The translations under genes and the position numbers were made by a program. From Bellilinea sp034411135 (GTDB taxonomy: Bacteria > Chloroflexota > Anaerolineae > Anaerolineales > Anaerolineaceae): a stretch of DNA of 45,905 bases. Position 1 is the first letter of the stretch; each line of letters opens with the position of its first letter. Below the pieces are notes generated by a model, which saw nothing but the letters and a program-made list of their open reading frames with translations, searched no databases and had not been told where the DNA came from. Below are positions 1 to 7,982 of this stretch, one piece after another. The stretch is taken from contig DAOUMN010000010.1 in the NCBI GenBank assembly GCA_034411135.1, positions 1 to 45,905 of the forward strand, in the 5' to 3' direction.

Positions 1-1040
1 TCAAAAATGCGTTCCAGGTATTTTTCGGCGATTCCAGGACCTTCGTCACGGATATCTACATTGACGCCATTTTTTACCGGTTTGATTGTAATATAAACCG
101 GTGAGTTAGGCGCGTATTTTTCCGCGTTGGTAATCAAGTTTTCAAAAACCTGGATCAGGCGGCGGGGGTCAGCCTGGATTGGTTTAATTGGCTGCTGAAT
201 ATCTGTGATGATCTTCATTCCGGGGTGGTGCAGATTGACGCGGGTGAGCAGGTCGTTGACCAATGACTCCAGGCGCACCTGTTGAAAATTCATTACAATC
301 TGACCGGATTGAAGTTTGGCTGAATCGAGCAGATTGGCGATCAAATCCTGTAGGCGGTCGGTTTCGTTGTCGATGATGGATAAAAACTCGTGCTTGGCTT
401 TATCGTCCCACCTGGCGTCTGTGCGTAGCAGGGTGGTGGTGTATCCCTTGATGAAACCAAGCGGGGTACGCAATTCATGTGAGACGGTGGATATGAAATC
501 TTCCTGAACCTGGAAAACGCGGTATTGAAATTCCAGGTGATCACGTTCTCGTTTTAGTTTTTCCTGCAACAATTGCAGGGATAACATCCGGCTGAGATGG
601 TGAGCGAATTTGATCTGTTCTGAGGAATAAGGCGGACTGCCAAAACGGATGAACACCAATGCACCGAATATGTCGTTAGGGGTCGCAAGCGGCAGGGCAA
701 GAGTGTATGGTCGGTGCAGGCGATTTTCGAGCAGGGCTTCGTCCGGCTCTTGCAGAACAATCTGGCGGCTTTCGATTACCCGGTTGGCAATGATTTCACC
801 CCAGGCTACGTCTGCCTCGGCGGATTTGCCCCGCCCGGTGGCTTTGGCGTATGCTACATCCAGATTGAGGGTCATTGGGTCACTCAGGTAGACAACCAGG
901 TTATCAAAGATGAAATACGGACGAATCATTTGCACCAGGCGGTCAATCGATTCGCGCCAGGTTTTCTTTTCCCAGAATATCTGACTGATCTGGAAAAAGA
1001 TCTCTGGAGTTAAAGGTTGGATTACCTGTTTGCTGTTCAT
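1..1040 (-). CDS. Sensor histidine kinase with GAF-like input domain (3' end cut by window edge)
   Basis: Translating the minus strand from the ATG at 1040 gives 346 residues with no stop before the window edge. Residues about 25-160 look like a GAF-type input domain with no membrane segment. A short coiled coil follows, then the H-box FISTVSHELRTPLGF with phospho-acceptor His about 188. The N-box (FENLITNAEKYAP) and G1 box (DEGPGIAEKYLERIF) of the ATPase domain come last, and the protein is cut just after G1. It should be a soluble kinase that autophosphorylates and passes phosphate to a response regulator; none lies in the window. The start is supported by AGGGAG upstream. It begins 3 bases after the stop of the preceding kinase, so the two are co-transcribed. 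The signal sensed is unknown. Confidence 0.9.
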   Translation of the reverse strand, partial: MNSKQVIQPLTPEIFFQISQIFWEKKTWRESIDRLVQMIRPYFIFDNLVVYLSDPMTLNLDVAYAKATGRGKSAEADVAWGEIIANRVIESRQIVLQEPDEALLENRLHRPYTLALPLATPNDIFGALVFIRFGSPPYSSEQIKFAHHLSRMLSLQLLQEKLKRERDHLEFQYRVFQVQEDFISTVSHELRTPLGFIKGYTTTLLRTDARWDDKAKHEFLSIIDNETDRLQDLIANLLDSAKLQSGQIVMNFQQVRLESLVNDLLTRVNLHHPGMKIITDIQQPIKPIQADPRRLIQVFENLITNAEKYAPNSPVYITIKPVKNGVNVDIRDEGPGIAEKYLERIF

Positions 1041-1043
1041 CCG

Positions 1044-2093
1044 TTACTTCTCCCTGAAAGGGTTGAGCTTCTTTTTCAAGGCAAACGAAAAACGGCTGCC
1101 TCTACCCATTTCAGAAATGACTTGGATCGATGAGTCATGGGCTTCGATAATTTTCTTGGCAAGAGACAACCCCAACCCGGTGCCGCCGTATTTGCGTGTG
1201 GAGCTGTTGTCCAGTTGGTGAAAAGGTTCGAATACCTCGCTCAAGCGGTTGGGTGGAATGCCAATGCCGGTGTCGATCACTCGTACTGTGACATGCAAAT
1301 CATCCGGGACGAGCTCGACGGTGATTTTACCGCCCGGTGGGGTGAACTTGATAGCATTGTCAATCAACTGGTGCAGCACCCATCCGATCTTCTCGTAGTC
1401 TCCGTACACGTCCGGTATTTCGTTGGGGGCGTTCAGGGTCAACTGGTGTTGGTGATCGAGTGCTTTGGGGCTGATCTGAGCGATGATCTCTTCGCACAAA
1501 GTGCGCAGGTTGACCGGCAGCCATTGCACCGGCAGTTGGGTGCGCTCAGCGGTGGCAAACAGGATCAAGTCCTCAATCAGCCGTTCCAGCCGGTCGGTGG
1601 ATTTTTGCATCGTGCGCACCGCCATCAATTGCTGCTCGTTTAATTCACCCAAATCCCCGGAGATCATCAGGTCCTGGTAACCGCGCACGTGGGTGAGCGG
1701 GGTGCGTAACTCATGGGAAATGTTGGCGATAAAATTGGCTTTGAGCTGGCTGAGTTCGGACAGTTTTTGAAGCGCTTTTTCCAGTTCAGCCGTGCGTTCT
1801 TTGACGCGCTGTTCCAACTGCCGGTTGGTTTCCTGTAGTGCATTGCGAAGTTGAAGGACATGCTCGGTGATGGCTTCATCCAGCTCACTGCGGGTGATCA
1901 TTGCCAGGTTGACAAGTAAATCGCCCAGGCGGGGCACTTCGGATTGAGTTTTGCGTAACACAGCCTGGTGCTGAAGGGCGCTTTGCAGTTGTTGGGTGGT
2001 GATCAGTCCGCGTTCGACCAGGTAATCGCCTAAGCGCGGCACCAGGATTTCCGGCGTCAGAGCGGGTTTCCTCTCGTCAGCGGGTTTTTGCAT
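1044..2093 (-). CDS. Sensor histidine kinase with N-terminal MshEN-like doubled motif
   Basis: This is a 349-residue soluble histidine kinase. Two similar 24-residue stretches at residues 20-43 and 55-78 both begin RLGD, followed by (Y/L)LV, and have the Leu spacing of the MshEN (GspE/PilB N-terminal) c-di-GMP-binding motif. The first copy fits fully. The second has Ala for the conserved Gly and His for the final Gln, and the spacer is 11 residues instead of about 5. A coiled coil (about 80-118) leads to the H-box NISHELRTPLTHVRGY (His127). The N-box (QLIDNAIKFTPPGG), G1 (DTGIGIPP) and G2 (GGTGLGLSLAKKI) are intact. It lies between an amidohydrolase (gap 3) and another kinase (gap 3) in one operon. 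Kinase function is certain; c-di-GMP binding is inference. Confidence 0.92.
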   Translation of the reverse strand: MQKPADERKPALTPEILVPRLGDYLVERGLITTQQLQSALQHQAVLRKTQSEVPRLGDLLVNLAMITRSELDEAITEHVLQLRNALQETNRQLEQRVKERTAELEKALQKLSELSQLKANFIANISHELRTPLTHVRGYQDLMISGDLGELNEQQLMAVRTMQKSTDRLERLIEDLILFATAERTQLPVQWLPVNLRTLCEEIIAQISPKALDHQHQLTLNAPNEIPDVYGDYEKIGWVLHQLIDNAIKFTPPGGKITVELVPDDLHVTVRVIDTGIGIPPNRLSEVFEPFHQLDNSSTRKYGGTGLGLSLAKKIIEAHDSSIQVISEMGRGSRFSFALKKKLNPFREK

Positions 2094-2096
2094 GGG

Positions 2097-3677
2097 CTAC
2101 CTTTCCCAGACCCATTCTCCAGCCACCATTGTGCGGCGTGGCTGTAAGGTGTATAGTTGATCGGCTTCAATTTGGAAGGGGTTGTCATCCAGAACAATCA
2201 GGTCAGCGTAATAACCGGAAATTAATTTTCCAACCCGGTCTTCCCAACCGGCTGCATACGCTGCACCGATGGTGTAGGCTTGCAGGGCTTGCAGCAAGTC
2301 AATGCGTTCCTGGGGATACCAGCCTTCCGTTGAGGGATAGCCGCTTTGGCGGCGGCGGGTCACGGCAGCGTGGATGCCCCAAAACGGGTTTGGCGATTCC
2401 ACCGGCGCATCGGAACCAAATGCCATGCGTGTACCGCGGGCAAGCAAGGTATTAAAGGCATAGGCATAACGAGCCCGCGTCCCCCAATACCGGTCGGCGA
2501 TGTCCATATCCGAGGTGGCGTGAATGGGCTGCATCGAAGCAATGACGTTCAGTTCTGCCAGCTGGTCGAGATGGTCGGGGTGAAGTACCTGGACATGTTC
2601 AATACGGTGGCGTAGATGGGGCAGGTGCTGGCTGGTTTCGTAAGAACGCAATTGAGCGTAGGCAGTGAGCACTTCATGGTTGGCGCGGTCGCCAATGGCA
2701 TGGATAGTCAGGCTTAAACCGCTTTCGGCGGCTTGCTGACCAATCTCGAATATCTCTTCCGAGTCTAGGAAAAGGAGGCCAGCATCGCCAGCAGATTCTT
2801 CGTATGGCTGCAGCATAGCGGCAGTTTGGGGTCCCAAAGCCCCGTCGGCGAAACATTTTACCGAGCCAATACGCAGCCATTGGCTGCCAAAACCGGTATG
2901 CAAGCCGAGCGCAGCAGCGTGGGGCAAATCGTCCAGCGGTATGCTCTTAACCACACGCAGTTTGAGGTAGCCGCTCTGCTCCAGCTGTTGCAACGCCATG
3001 AAACAGGTGCGGCGGTCGAAATCGTGCAGCCCGGTGATGCCCTGAGACCAGAGGGTGGCTTGGGCATCTGCAATTGCCTGACGGATGGCTACCAGCGGGG
3101 CTTCTGGGATGGCGGTTTCGATCAACCCCATGGCGGATTCGAACAGGATGCCGGTTGGCGCACCGTCAAGTGTGCGTTGAATACGCCCGTTTTCCGGGTC
3201 TGGTGTGTTAGCATGGATACCCGCCTGGCGCAGCGCTGCACTGTTCGCCCACCCGGCATGCAAGGATTTTGCAGTTAGATAAACCGGGTTTTGTGGGGCA
3301 ATTTGATCAAGCAGGTCGGCGCTGCCAAATCCTTCCTCCCAAACGTTCTGGTTCCAGCCGTGACCGCGAATCCACTCGCCGGGTTGGGCTTTTTGAACCG
3401 CCGCCTGGACGCGGTGCAGGCATTCCGCCCGGCTTTCGGTTTCGCAGTTCACGCGTTGCAGGGTGAGGGCATAGTTTTGCAAGTGAAGGTGGGCATCGGT
3501 CAATCCGGGGAGCACAGTGGCTCCACCCAAATCGATCGATTTCGAACCGCGCGGCAGGCTGGCGGCGGCTTCTTCGCGGCTACCCGCTGCCAGGATGTGG
3601 CCATTCAGAACCGCCAAAGCATCCACTTTGGGTTTTTCTGCATCCAGGGTGTAGATGGTGGCGTTGTAGAGTAGCAT
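2097..3677 (-). CDS. Amidohydrolase family 3 (YtcJ-like) metal-dependent hydrolase
   Basis: The 526-residue protein has the layout of YtcJ-like amidohydrolases: an N-terminal beta-sandwich part (residues 1-58), the metal-binding DAHLHL (61-66), a TIM-barrel core with TIHAIGDRAN, RHRIEHVQV and the Asp motif FGSDAPVESPNPF, and the sandwich closed again at the C-terminus. The family hydrolyses amide or related C-N bonds using one or two metal ions; members act on varied substrates, so none can be assigned. No signal peptide is seen, so it is probably cytoplasmic. The ATG at 3677 follows AAGGGA. It is 2 bases downstream of parB and 3 bases before a histidine kinase gene, so it is co-transcribed with chromosome partition and signalling genes without an obvious functional link. 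Confidence 0.9.
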   Translation of the reverse strand: MLLYNATIYTLDAEKPKVDALAVLNGHILAAGSREEAAASLPRGSKSIDLGGATVLPGLTDAHLHLQNYALTLQRVNCETESRAECLHRVQAAVQKAQPGEWIRGHGWNQNVWEEGFGSADLLDQIAPQNPVYLTAKSLHAGWANSAALRQAGIHANTPDPENGRIQRTLDGAPTGILFESAMGLIETAIPEAPLVAIRQAIADAQATLWSQGITGLHDFDRRTCFMALQQLEQSGYLKLRVVKSIPLDDLPHAAALGLHTGFGSQWLRIGSVKCFADGALGPQTAAMLQPYEESAGDAGLLFLDSEEIFEIGQQAAESGLSLTIHAIGDRANHEVLTAYAQLRSYETSQHLPHLRHRIEHVQVLHPDHLDQLAELNVIASMQPIHATSDMDIADRYWGTRARYAYAFNTLLARGTRMAFGSDAPVESPNPFWGIHAAVTRRRQSGYPSTEGWYPQERIDLLQALQAYTIGAAYAAGWEDRVGKLISGYYADLIVLDDNPFQIEADQLYTLQPRRTMVAGEWVWER

Positions 3678-3679
3678 GG

Positions 3680-4534
3680 TCAGTCCCTTAATAATTGTTC
3701 GATGAGTGCATTCAGTTCTTCATTGGAATAATAATGGATCACCACCGTTCCCCCTTTTTTGCCGTGCCGCAAGGTCACCCGTGTGCCTAATTGCTCACGC
3801 AAACGTTCCTCTAACGCGCGAATTTCAGGCAGCGGCGCAGCAGGCGCCGGACGCGCCGGGCGCTCCCCGCTGTATTTGCGTACCAGTTCTTCACTTTGAC
3901 GGACGTTCAACCCGCGTTCGAGGATGATTTGCATCACTGCCAGCTGCGCCTGGGCGGTATTGAGCTGAAGCAAGGCGCGCGCGTGCCCTTCGCTAATCAA
4001 GCTACCACTCAGTGCTTGGCGAACCGCTTCGGGCAGTTTGAGCAGGCGCAAGGTGTTGGTTACACTGACGCGGCTTTTGCCTACCCGCTGGGCAATTTCT
4101 TCGTGTGAAAGCCCAAATTCATCTGCCAGGCGCTGGTAAGCCTCGGCGGTTTCGAGCGCTCCCAGGTCCGACCTCTGGACGTTTTCGATCAATGCCAGTT
4201 CAAGGCGTTGTTGTTCACTTGCCAGGCGCACTACAGCGGGTATCGACTCCAGCCCTGCCAACCGGGCAGCCCGTAAGCGGCGTTCTCCGGCAATCAGGGT
4301 GTACTGATTGCTTGCTGTGTCGCGGGTGACGATCACCGGTTGGATCACGCCATGCTGGCGGATGGATCGCGCTAGATCTTCCAAATCTTCGGTTTCGATC
4401 TCGTGACGGGGCTGGTATGGATTGGTCGAAATAGCATCGATGGCAATTTGCTGGATATCCCCATCGCGCGAGGAGGATGGGCTGCCGGGAATGAGGGCAT
4501 CGAGACCTTTACCTAAACCGCTTTTGCGACTCAT
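3680..4534 (-). CDS. parB: Chromosome partitioning protein ParB (Spo0J-like)
   Basis: The 284-residue protein begins with the classic GLGKGLDALIP stretch. It has the N-terminal CTP-binding domain with GERRLRAARLAG and ENVQRSDL motifs, a central helix-turn-helix (LSHEEIAQRVGKSRVSV), and a short C-terminal dimerisation domain. ParB loads at parS sites, slides as a CTP-dependent clamp and recruits ParA and condensin for origin segregation. The length is normal. Its ATG overlaps the parA stop in ATGA, so it is translationally coupled. I did not find a consensus parS palindrome inside the window, though I could not scan exhaustively. Confidence 0.97.
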   Translation of the reverse strand: MSRKSGLGKGLDALIPGSPSSSRDGDIQQIAIDAISTNPYQPRHEIETEDLEDLARSIRQHGVIQPVIVTRDTASNQYTLIAGERRLRAARLAGLESIPAVVRLASEQQRLELALIENVQRSDLGALETAEAYQRLADEFGLSHEEIAQRVGKSRVSVTNTLRLLKLPEAVRQALSGSLISEGHARALLQLNTAQAQLAVMQIILERGLNVRQSEELVRKYSGERPARPAPAAPLPEIRALEERLREQLGTRVTLRHGKKGGTVVIHYYSNEELNALIEQLLRD

Positions 4535-5334
4535 ACCTGATCCTGTTTTTCAAATTCGGGGATAATCACCCCGTCACCAGCCAATAGTTCGCGCGCCAGC
4601 TGAGCATAGGAACGGGCGGCGGTCGATTCGGGGGCGAAAATGGAAATCGGCAGCCCGTAGGACGGGGCTTCGGCAAGGCGGATACTGCGCGGAATAACCG
4701 ATTGAAACACCTTCTCGGGAAAATACTTACGAACTTCGCCGACCACGTCCATTGCCAGGCGAGTACGCCCATCGTACATGGTCAGGATAACACCGCGAAT
4801 GGATAATTCCGGATAGAGCGAGGCTTGCACGCGCTGGATGGTCTGGGTCAGCTGTCCTAAGCCCTCCAGGGCGAGGTATTCACATTGCACCGGGATGATC
4901 ACCCCGTGGCGGGCAGCCACCAGCCCGTTGATGGTCAGCAGGCTGAGTGATGGCGGGCAGTCGATTAGGATGTAATCATAGCGATCCAGTGCAGGAGCGA
5001 GCACTTCCAATAGACGGCGTTCGCGGCTGGGAATTTCGATTAATTCCACCTCAGCGCCTGCCAGGGCAGGAGATGAAGGTAGAATTGACAACCGGAAGCG
5101 AGGGTTGTGTAAAATATGCGGGCTGACCGGTTGATTGCCCATGAGCACTTCGTAAGTTCCATTGCGAACGCTGCGTTTATCAATTCCCAACGACGAGGTG
5201 GCGTTGGCTTGCGGGTCGAGGTCAACCAGTAATACCCGTTGACCGAAATATCCCAGGTATGCACCCAGGGATATGGCGGAAGTGGTTTTCCCAACGCCGC
5301 CTTTTTGATTAACAAAGGTGTAAATTCTCGTCAT
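4531..5334 (-). CDS. parA: Chromosome partitioning ATPase ParA (Soj-like)
   Basis: The 267-residue ATPase has the deviant Walker A motif KGGVGKTT at residues 11-18, the Walker B-like stretch YDYILIDCPPSLS and the QCEYLALEGL segment typical of Soj/ParA. It binds DNA as an ATP dimer and moves ParB-parS complexes during chromosome segregation. The start was set at the ATG at 5334 (MTRIYTFVNQ). A longer reading from 5382 would overlap the end of the upstream kinase gene by 38 bases and add 16 residues not typical of the family. It overlaps parB by 4 bases (ATGA). Confidence 0.97.
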   Translation of the reverse strand: MTRIYTFVNQKGGVGKTTSAISLGAYLGYFGQRVLLVDLDPQANATSSLGIDKRSVRNGTYEVLMGNQPVSPHILHNPRFRLSILPSSPALAGAEVELIEIPSRERRLLEVLAPALDRYDYILIDCPPSLSLLTINGLVAARHGVIIPVQCEYLALEGLGQLTQTIQRVQASLYPELSIRGVILTMYDGRTRLAMDVVGEVRKYFPEKVFQSVIPRSIRLAEAPSYGLPISIFAPESTAARSYAQLARELLAGDGVIIPEFEKQDQV

Positions 5335-5344
5335 GGGACTCAAC

Positions 5345-6193
5345 TCAGGGTAGGATTTCGACCATGCTGGACTTAATTTCATCCCCGGTGGGAATGCCTT
5401 GCAAACCTAAGCGGGTGACTGAAGCCGCCGCCAGTTGATTGGCAAAGCGGGCGGCTTCCCACGGGTCGCGGGTTTGCTGAAGGCGAATAAAAAATGCGGC
5501 AGCGAAAATATCCCCGGCGCCGGTGGGGTCAACTTCATTGTTTGGCGGTGCTTTGAAGGTGCGTACATCGCCGTTCCAATAAATGCGTGCTCCATTGGCT
5601 GCTTCCGTAACTGCCATGACGCGCACCGCAGTCATCATGTCCTCGATGATATCCTCGTTGCCGCGCACATCTTCCACACTTAAAACAGCAGCGTTGGCAG
5701 TTTCGAGCACATAGCGTGCCTCGTACCATTCGCTGAATACTACACTGCCATCCGGTGCGGCAGCGCGAAGCCAGCCTTGCGGGGTAACCCCAATAAATGA
5801 TGATGGAAACGCGCGCGAAAGTTTGGGGTCCACTTCCTGCATAACGGGAGCCAGGTGAACAATGGGCGTGCTGCGCCACACTTCTGGGATCATACTCAGG
5901 TCAATATTGGCGGCGGGGTGGAAAACCTGCTGGATGCGCCCAGTTGGAGTTTGGATATTCTTAAAGGTCGTTGTGGTTTCACCGTAACGCGCGGCAATGG
6001 TCAAGGCAGCCAGTTCGTTCAACGGCAAGTCGGCGTCACAGGCAGTGACCGCACCCACCTTGAGCCCCAGCGCGGCGGCGGTTAAGCCGGCATAAGCCAC
6101 ACTACCACCCAGTCGGGCACCCTGTGGGGTAAGGTCGCGGGTGAGGTGGCCAATTACCAAATAATCGACCGGTTGTAATGGGTACATTTGCAT
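5345..6193 (-). CDS. PfkB/ribokinase-family carbohydrate kinase
   Basis: The 282-residue PfkB-family kinase starts with VIGHLTRDLTPQGARLGGS, where GGSVAYAG corresponds to the first PfkB signature. It ends with the catalytic DPTGAGDIFAAAFF, whose Asp is the general base and whose GAGD forms the anion hole. The family phosphorylates sugars, nucleosides or inositol. The N-terminal pattern resembles the myo-inositol-kinase-like subgroup, but this is recognition only and the substrate is unproven. It is the first gene of the operon with parA, parB, the amidohydrolase and two kinases. The ATG at 6193 has no Shine-Dalgarno sequence and lies six bases after a TATAAT, suggesting a leaderless mRNA. A second in-frame ATG is two codons later. 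Confidence 0.88.
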   Translation of the reverse strand: MQMYPLQPVDYLVIGHLTRDLTPQGARLGGSVAYAGLTAAALGLKVGAVTACDADLPLNELAALTIAARYGETTTTFKNIQTPTGRIQQVFHPAANIDLSMIPEVWRSTPIVHLAPVMQEVDPKLSRAFPSSFIGVTPQGWLRAAAPDGSVVFSEWYEARYVLETANAAVLSVEDVRGNEDIIEDMMTAVRVMAVTEAANGARIYWNGDVRTFKAPPNNEVDPTGAGDIFAAAFFIRLQQTRDPWEAARFANQLAAASVTRLGLQGIPTGDEIKSSMVEILP

Positions 6194-6199
6194 ACAGGA

Positions 6200-6205
6200 A
6201 TTATA
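6200..6205 (-). promoter_or_regulatory. Probable -10 box of the pfkB-parAB-kinase operon (leaderless)
   Basis: On the minus strand TATAAT is followed by TCCTGT and then the ATG at 6193. This spacing puts the expected transcription start at or next to the start codon. No good -35 hexamer is visible 16-18 bases upstream. Confidence 0.55.
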
Positions 6206-6271
6206 CCTTGAGCATCAGAAATCAATTGGTCTGCCGGGCTGCCAACCCGCTGAATGGCGTAGACCGCTGGT

Positions 6272-6850
6272 CTAGGCGGGGTTTTCTTCGTCGTCCGGCG
6301 AATTTTCAACAAAGGAAAAGGTGTTTGGAGAATCTGCACTGCCTGCTTTGACCCCCTCAAAACTTTCAACCGGCAAACTTTGGAGTGCATCTTCAATGCT
6401 GGCACTTTCGCGGCGCATCCCTGGGGCTGGTGTGCCGCAAAATGGACACAAATTCCATGCCAGTTCCATCAAATGACCACAATGATGGCAGGGCTTTTTC
6501 AGGCGGGTGTGGCAGTTGGGACACACCTGCCAGTCGGGCTGGGTGCGGCGGGTGCAGCCGGGGCAGAGCGGGATTTCTTCCACATTTTGCAAGAGGGCTT
6601 CTTCCTCAAGCGAGCGCTGATACTCCTCTTCTAAAGTATGCGCTGGGCGCAGGATCAGGTAAATGAGTATGCCAGGAAGAAAGAGAATGGTCACCACCAG
6701 AAGCGCCAGGATGCGCACCAGAGGGTCACGTGCCCGGCTGCGTATATCCCGATAGGTCCAGAAGATCAGGCTGAGCCACAGGGCTGCCAGAAAAGCAGCC
6801 GCGAATCCAGCAGCGATGAGGGTCAAGTTTCCAAGGGTGGGGGTATCCAT
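6272..6850 (-). CDS. Membrane protein with double zinc ribbon
   Basis: The 192-residue protein has two N-terminal membrane helices (about residues 8-30 and 45-66). A short acidic helix follows, then cysteine pairs CPGC, CPNC, CHHC and CPFC, which form two zinc-ribbon modules on the cytoplasmic side by the positive-inside rule. The C-terminal 50 residues are acidic and low in complexity. Similar zinc-ribbon membrane proteins are common in Chloroflexota with no known function, and I do not assign one. The start at 6850 has GGAG about 14 bases upstream and an extended -10 box. It is divergent from radC. Confidence 0.82.
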   Translation of the reverse strand: MDTPTLGNLTLIAAGFAAAFLAALWLSLIFWTYRDIRSRARDPLVRILALLVVTILFLPGILIYLILRPAHTLEEEYQRSLEEEALLQNVEEIPLCPGCTRRTQPDWQVCPNCHTRLKKPCHHCGHLMELAWNLCPFCGTPAPGMRRESASIEDALQSLPVESFEGVKAGSADSPNTFSFVENSPDDEENPA

Positions 6851-6871
6851 TCAAAAGGCTCCAGTGTAAAA

Positions 6872-6880
6872 ATTATAGCA
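6872..6880 (-). promoter_or_regulatory. Extended -10 promoter for the zinc-ribbon gene
   Basis: The minus strand reads TGCTATAAT, an extended -10 element, 21 bases before the ATG at 6850. The -35 position is not consensus. The same TGCTATAAT string precedes the Fpg/Nei gene. Confidence 0.5.
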
Positions 6881-6917
6881 CGGATGCAAGTAACACCACT
6901 TTGCGTTGGGGTTGGAC

Positions 6918-6946
6918 TTGTCGAAATAGTGCTGGTCAGTTATAGT
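6918..6946 (+). promoter_or_regulatory. Putative radC promoter
   Basis: TTGTCG (6918-6923), a 17-base spacer and TATAGT (6941-6946) lie about 40 bases before the radC ATG. The hexamers match 4 and 5 of 6 consensus positions. Confidence 0.4.
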
Positions 6947-6985
6947 AATTTGGAAGTTGCAATTTTTACACCGCCAGGAGGGGCA

Positions 6986-7717
6986 ATGACCACGAACCGG
7001 GTAAAAAACAGCCGTGAAACCCCCGATTCTTACCGCATCACCGATCTGGAAGTTGCTGAACGACCACGCGAACGTCTGGCGGAAGCCGGCGCTCAGGCAT
7101 TGAGTACCGCAGAATTGCTGGCAATTTTGTTGCGAACTGGACTGCCGGGTGAAAACGCCGTCCAGGTTGGGCAGCGACTATTGCAAACTTTTGGCGGGTT
7201 GGTTGGGCTGCACCGGGCTACGTTCATTGAAGTGTGTCAACAGCGCGGGGTGGGAGAAGCCAAAGCTGCCCAGATCAAGGCAGCCATTGAGCTGGGTAAG
7301 CGTATGCGCGATTTTGAAAATGAAGAACGCCAAGCCATACATCGTCCACAGGATGCTGCCGACCTGGTGATGTACCAAATGGCAGCCCTGGTTCAGGAAA
7401 ATTTGTGGGTAATTCTGACCGATACCCGCAACCGGGTGATCTCTACCGAGAAGCTTTACCAGGGATCGTTGAATGCCTCCACAGTGCGGGTGGGTGAACT
7501 ATTCCGTGCTGCCATAACGCGCAACGCCGCATCTATTCTAGTGGTGCACAACCATCCCAGCGGCGACCCGACCCCCAGCCCGGAAGATATTGCACTGACC
7601 CGTTCGATTGTCCAGGCAGGGCGACTGCTGGATATCTCCGTGCTGGATCACCTGGTAATTGGCAGAGGAAGATTCGTTTCCTTGAAGGAGCGGGGTCTGG
7701 GGTTCGATACCGCCTGA
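6986..7717 (+). CDS. radC: RadC family JAMM-domain protein (UPF0758)
   Basis: The 243-residue protein has an N-terminal helix-hairpin-helix region (about residues 40-100, including GVGEAKAAQIKAAIELG). The C-terminal JAB/MPN+ domain carries the metal motif HNHPSGDPTPSPED, with a conserved upstream Glu in ISTEKLYQGSLNAS. RadC proteins are widespread; their supposed role in DNA repair is poorly supported, and a metal-dependent activity is expected from the fold. The start is fixed by a strong AGGAGG six bases before the ATG at 6986. An open frame continues upstream to 6638 but runs antisense over the zinc-ribbon gene and lacks a ribosome site. Confidence 0.94.
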   Translation: MTTNRVKNSRETPDSYRITDLEVAERPRERLAEAGAQALSTAELLAILLRTGLPGENAVQVGQRLLQTFGGLVGLHRATFIEVCQQRGVGEAKAAQIKAAIELGKRMRDFENEERQAIHRPQDAADLVMYQMAALVQENLWVILTDTRNRVISTEKLYQGSLNASTVRVGELFRAAITRNAASILVVHNHPSGDPTPSPEDIALTRSIVQAGRLLDISVLDHLVIGRGRFVSLKERGLGFDTA

Positions 7718-7728
7718 AGCGGATTTTG

Positions 7729-7757
7729 TTGACAAATCATTCGCTTCATAGTAAACT
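7729..7757 (+). promoter_or_regulatory. Strong promoter of the tRNA gene
   Basis: TTGACA (7729-7734), a 17-base spacer and TAAACT (7752-7757) end 10 bases before the mature tRNA 5' end. The spacing is ideal for a nearly leaderless tRNA transcript. Confidence 0.75.
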
Positions 7758-7767
7758 TGCGTGCGCT

Positions 7768-7839
7768 GGCAAGGTAGCTCAGTGGTAGAGCAGGGGACTC
7801 ATAAGCCCTTGGTCGTGGGTTCAACCCCCACCCTTGCCA
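7768..7839 (+). tRNA. tRNA with CAU anticodon (elongator Met or Ile2)
   Basis: A full cloverleaf folds by eye: acceptor GGCAAGG/CCTTGCC, D stem GCTC/GAGC with a short loop, anticodon loop CTCATAA (anticodon CAU), and T arm GTGGG-TTCAACC-CCCAC. The discriminator is A and CCA is not encoded. The anticodon stem has an A-G opposition next to the loop. The variable region TGGTC and the anticodon arm resemble tRNA-Ile2 (lysidine-modified) as much as elongator Met, so the identity is left open. A T-rich run follows directly. Confidence 0.9.
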
Positions 7840-7982
7840 CTCTTTTTATTAAACCTTACTTCCTCTTCCATCATTTTACTTATATCATGCAGTACAATCA
7901 GAACGGACTTGTTTTGCTCGCAAGCGCTGATGCGCCCTCGCATTGCCGGGTGCAAACACGCCCTCAGGAGGATTTCTGATCC

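Noticed and set aside
1..6205. Possible parS site near parAB
   Set aside because: I looked for the TGTTTCACGTGAAACA-type palindrome and did not see one by eye; absence is not proven.
6243..6283. Hairpin TAGACC-GCT-GGTCTA with outer AACCCGC/GCGGGGTT arms after the zinc-ribbon gene
   Set aside because: There is no U-run on the relevant strand and the outer stem has a mismatch, so I do not call it a terminator or RNA element.
6638..6985. Upstream in-frame extension of radC (116 residues)
   Set aside because: It runs antisense over the zinc-ribbon gene and its promoter, while AGGAGG six bases before the ATG at 6986 marks the real start.
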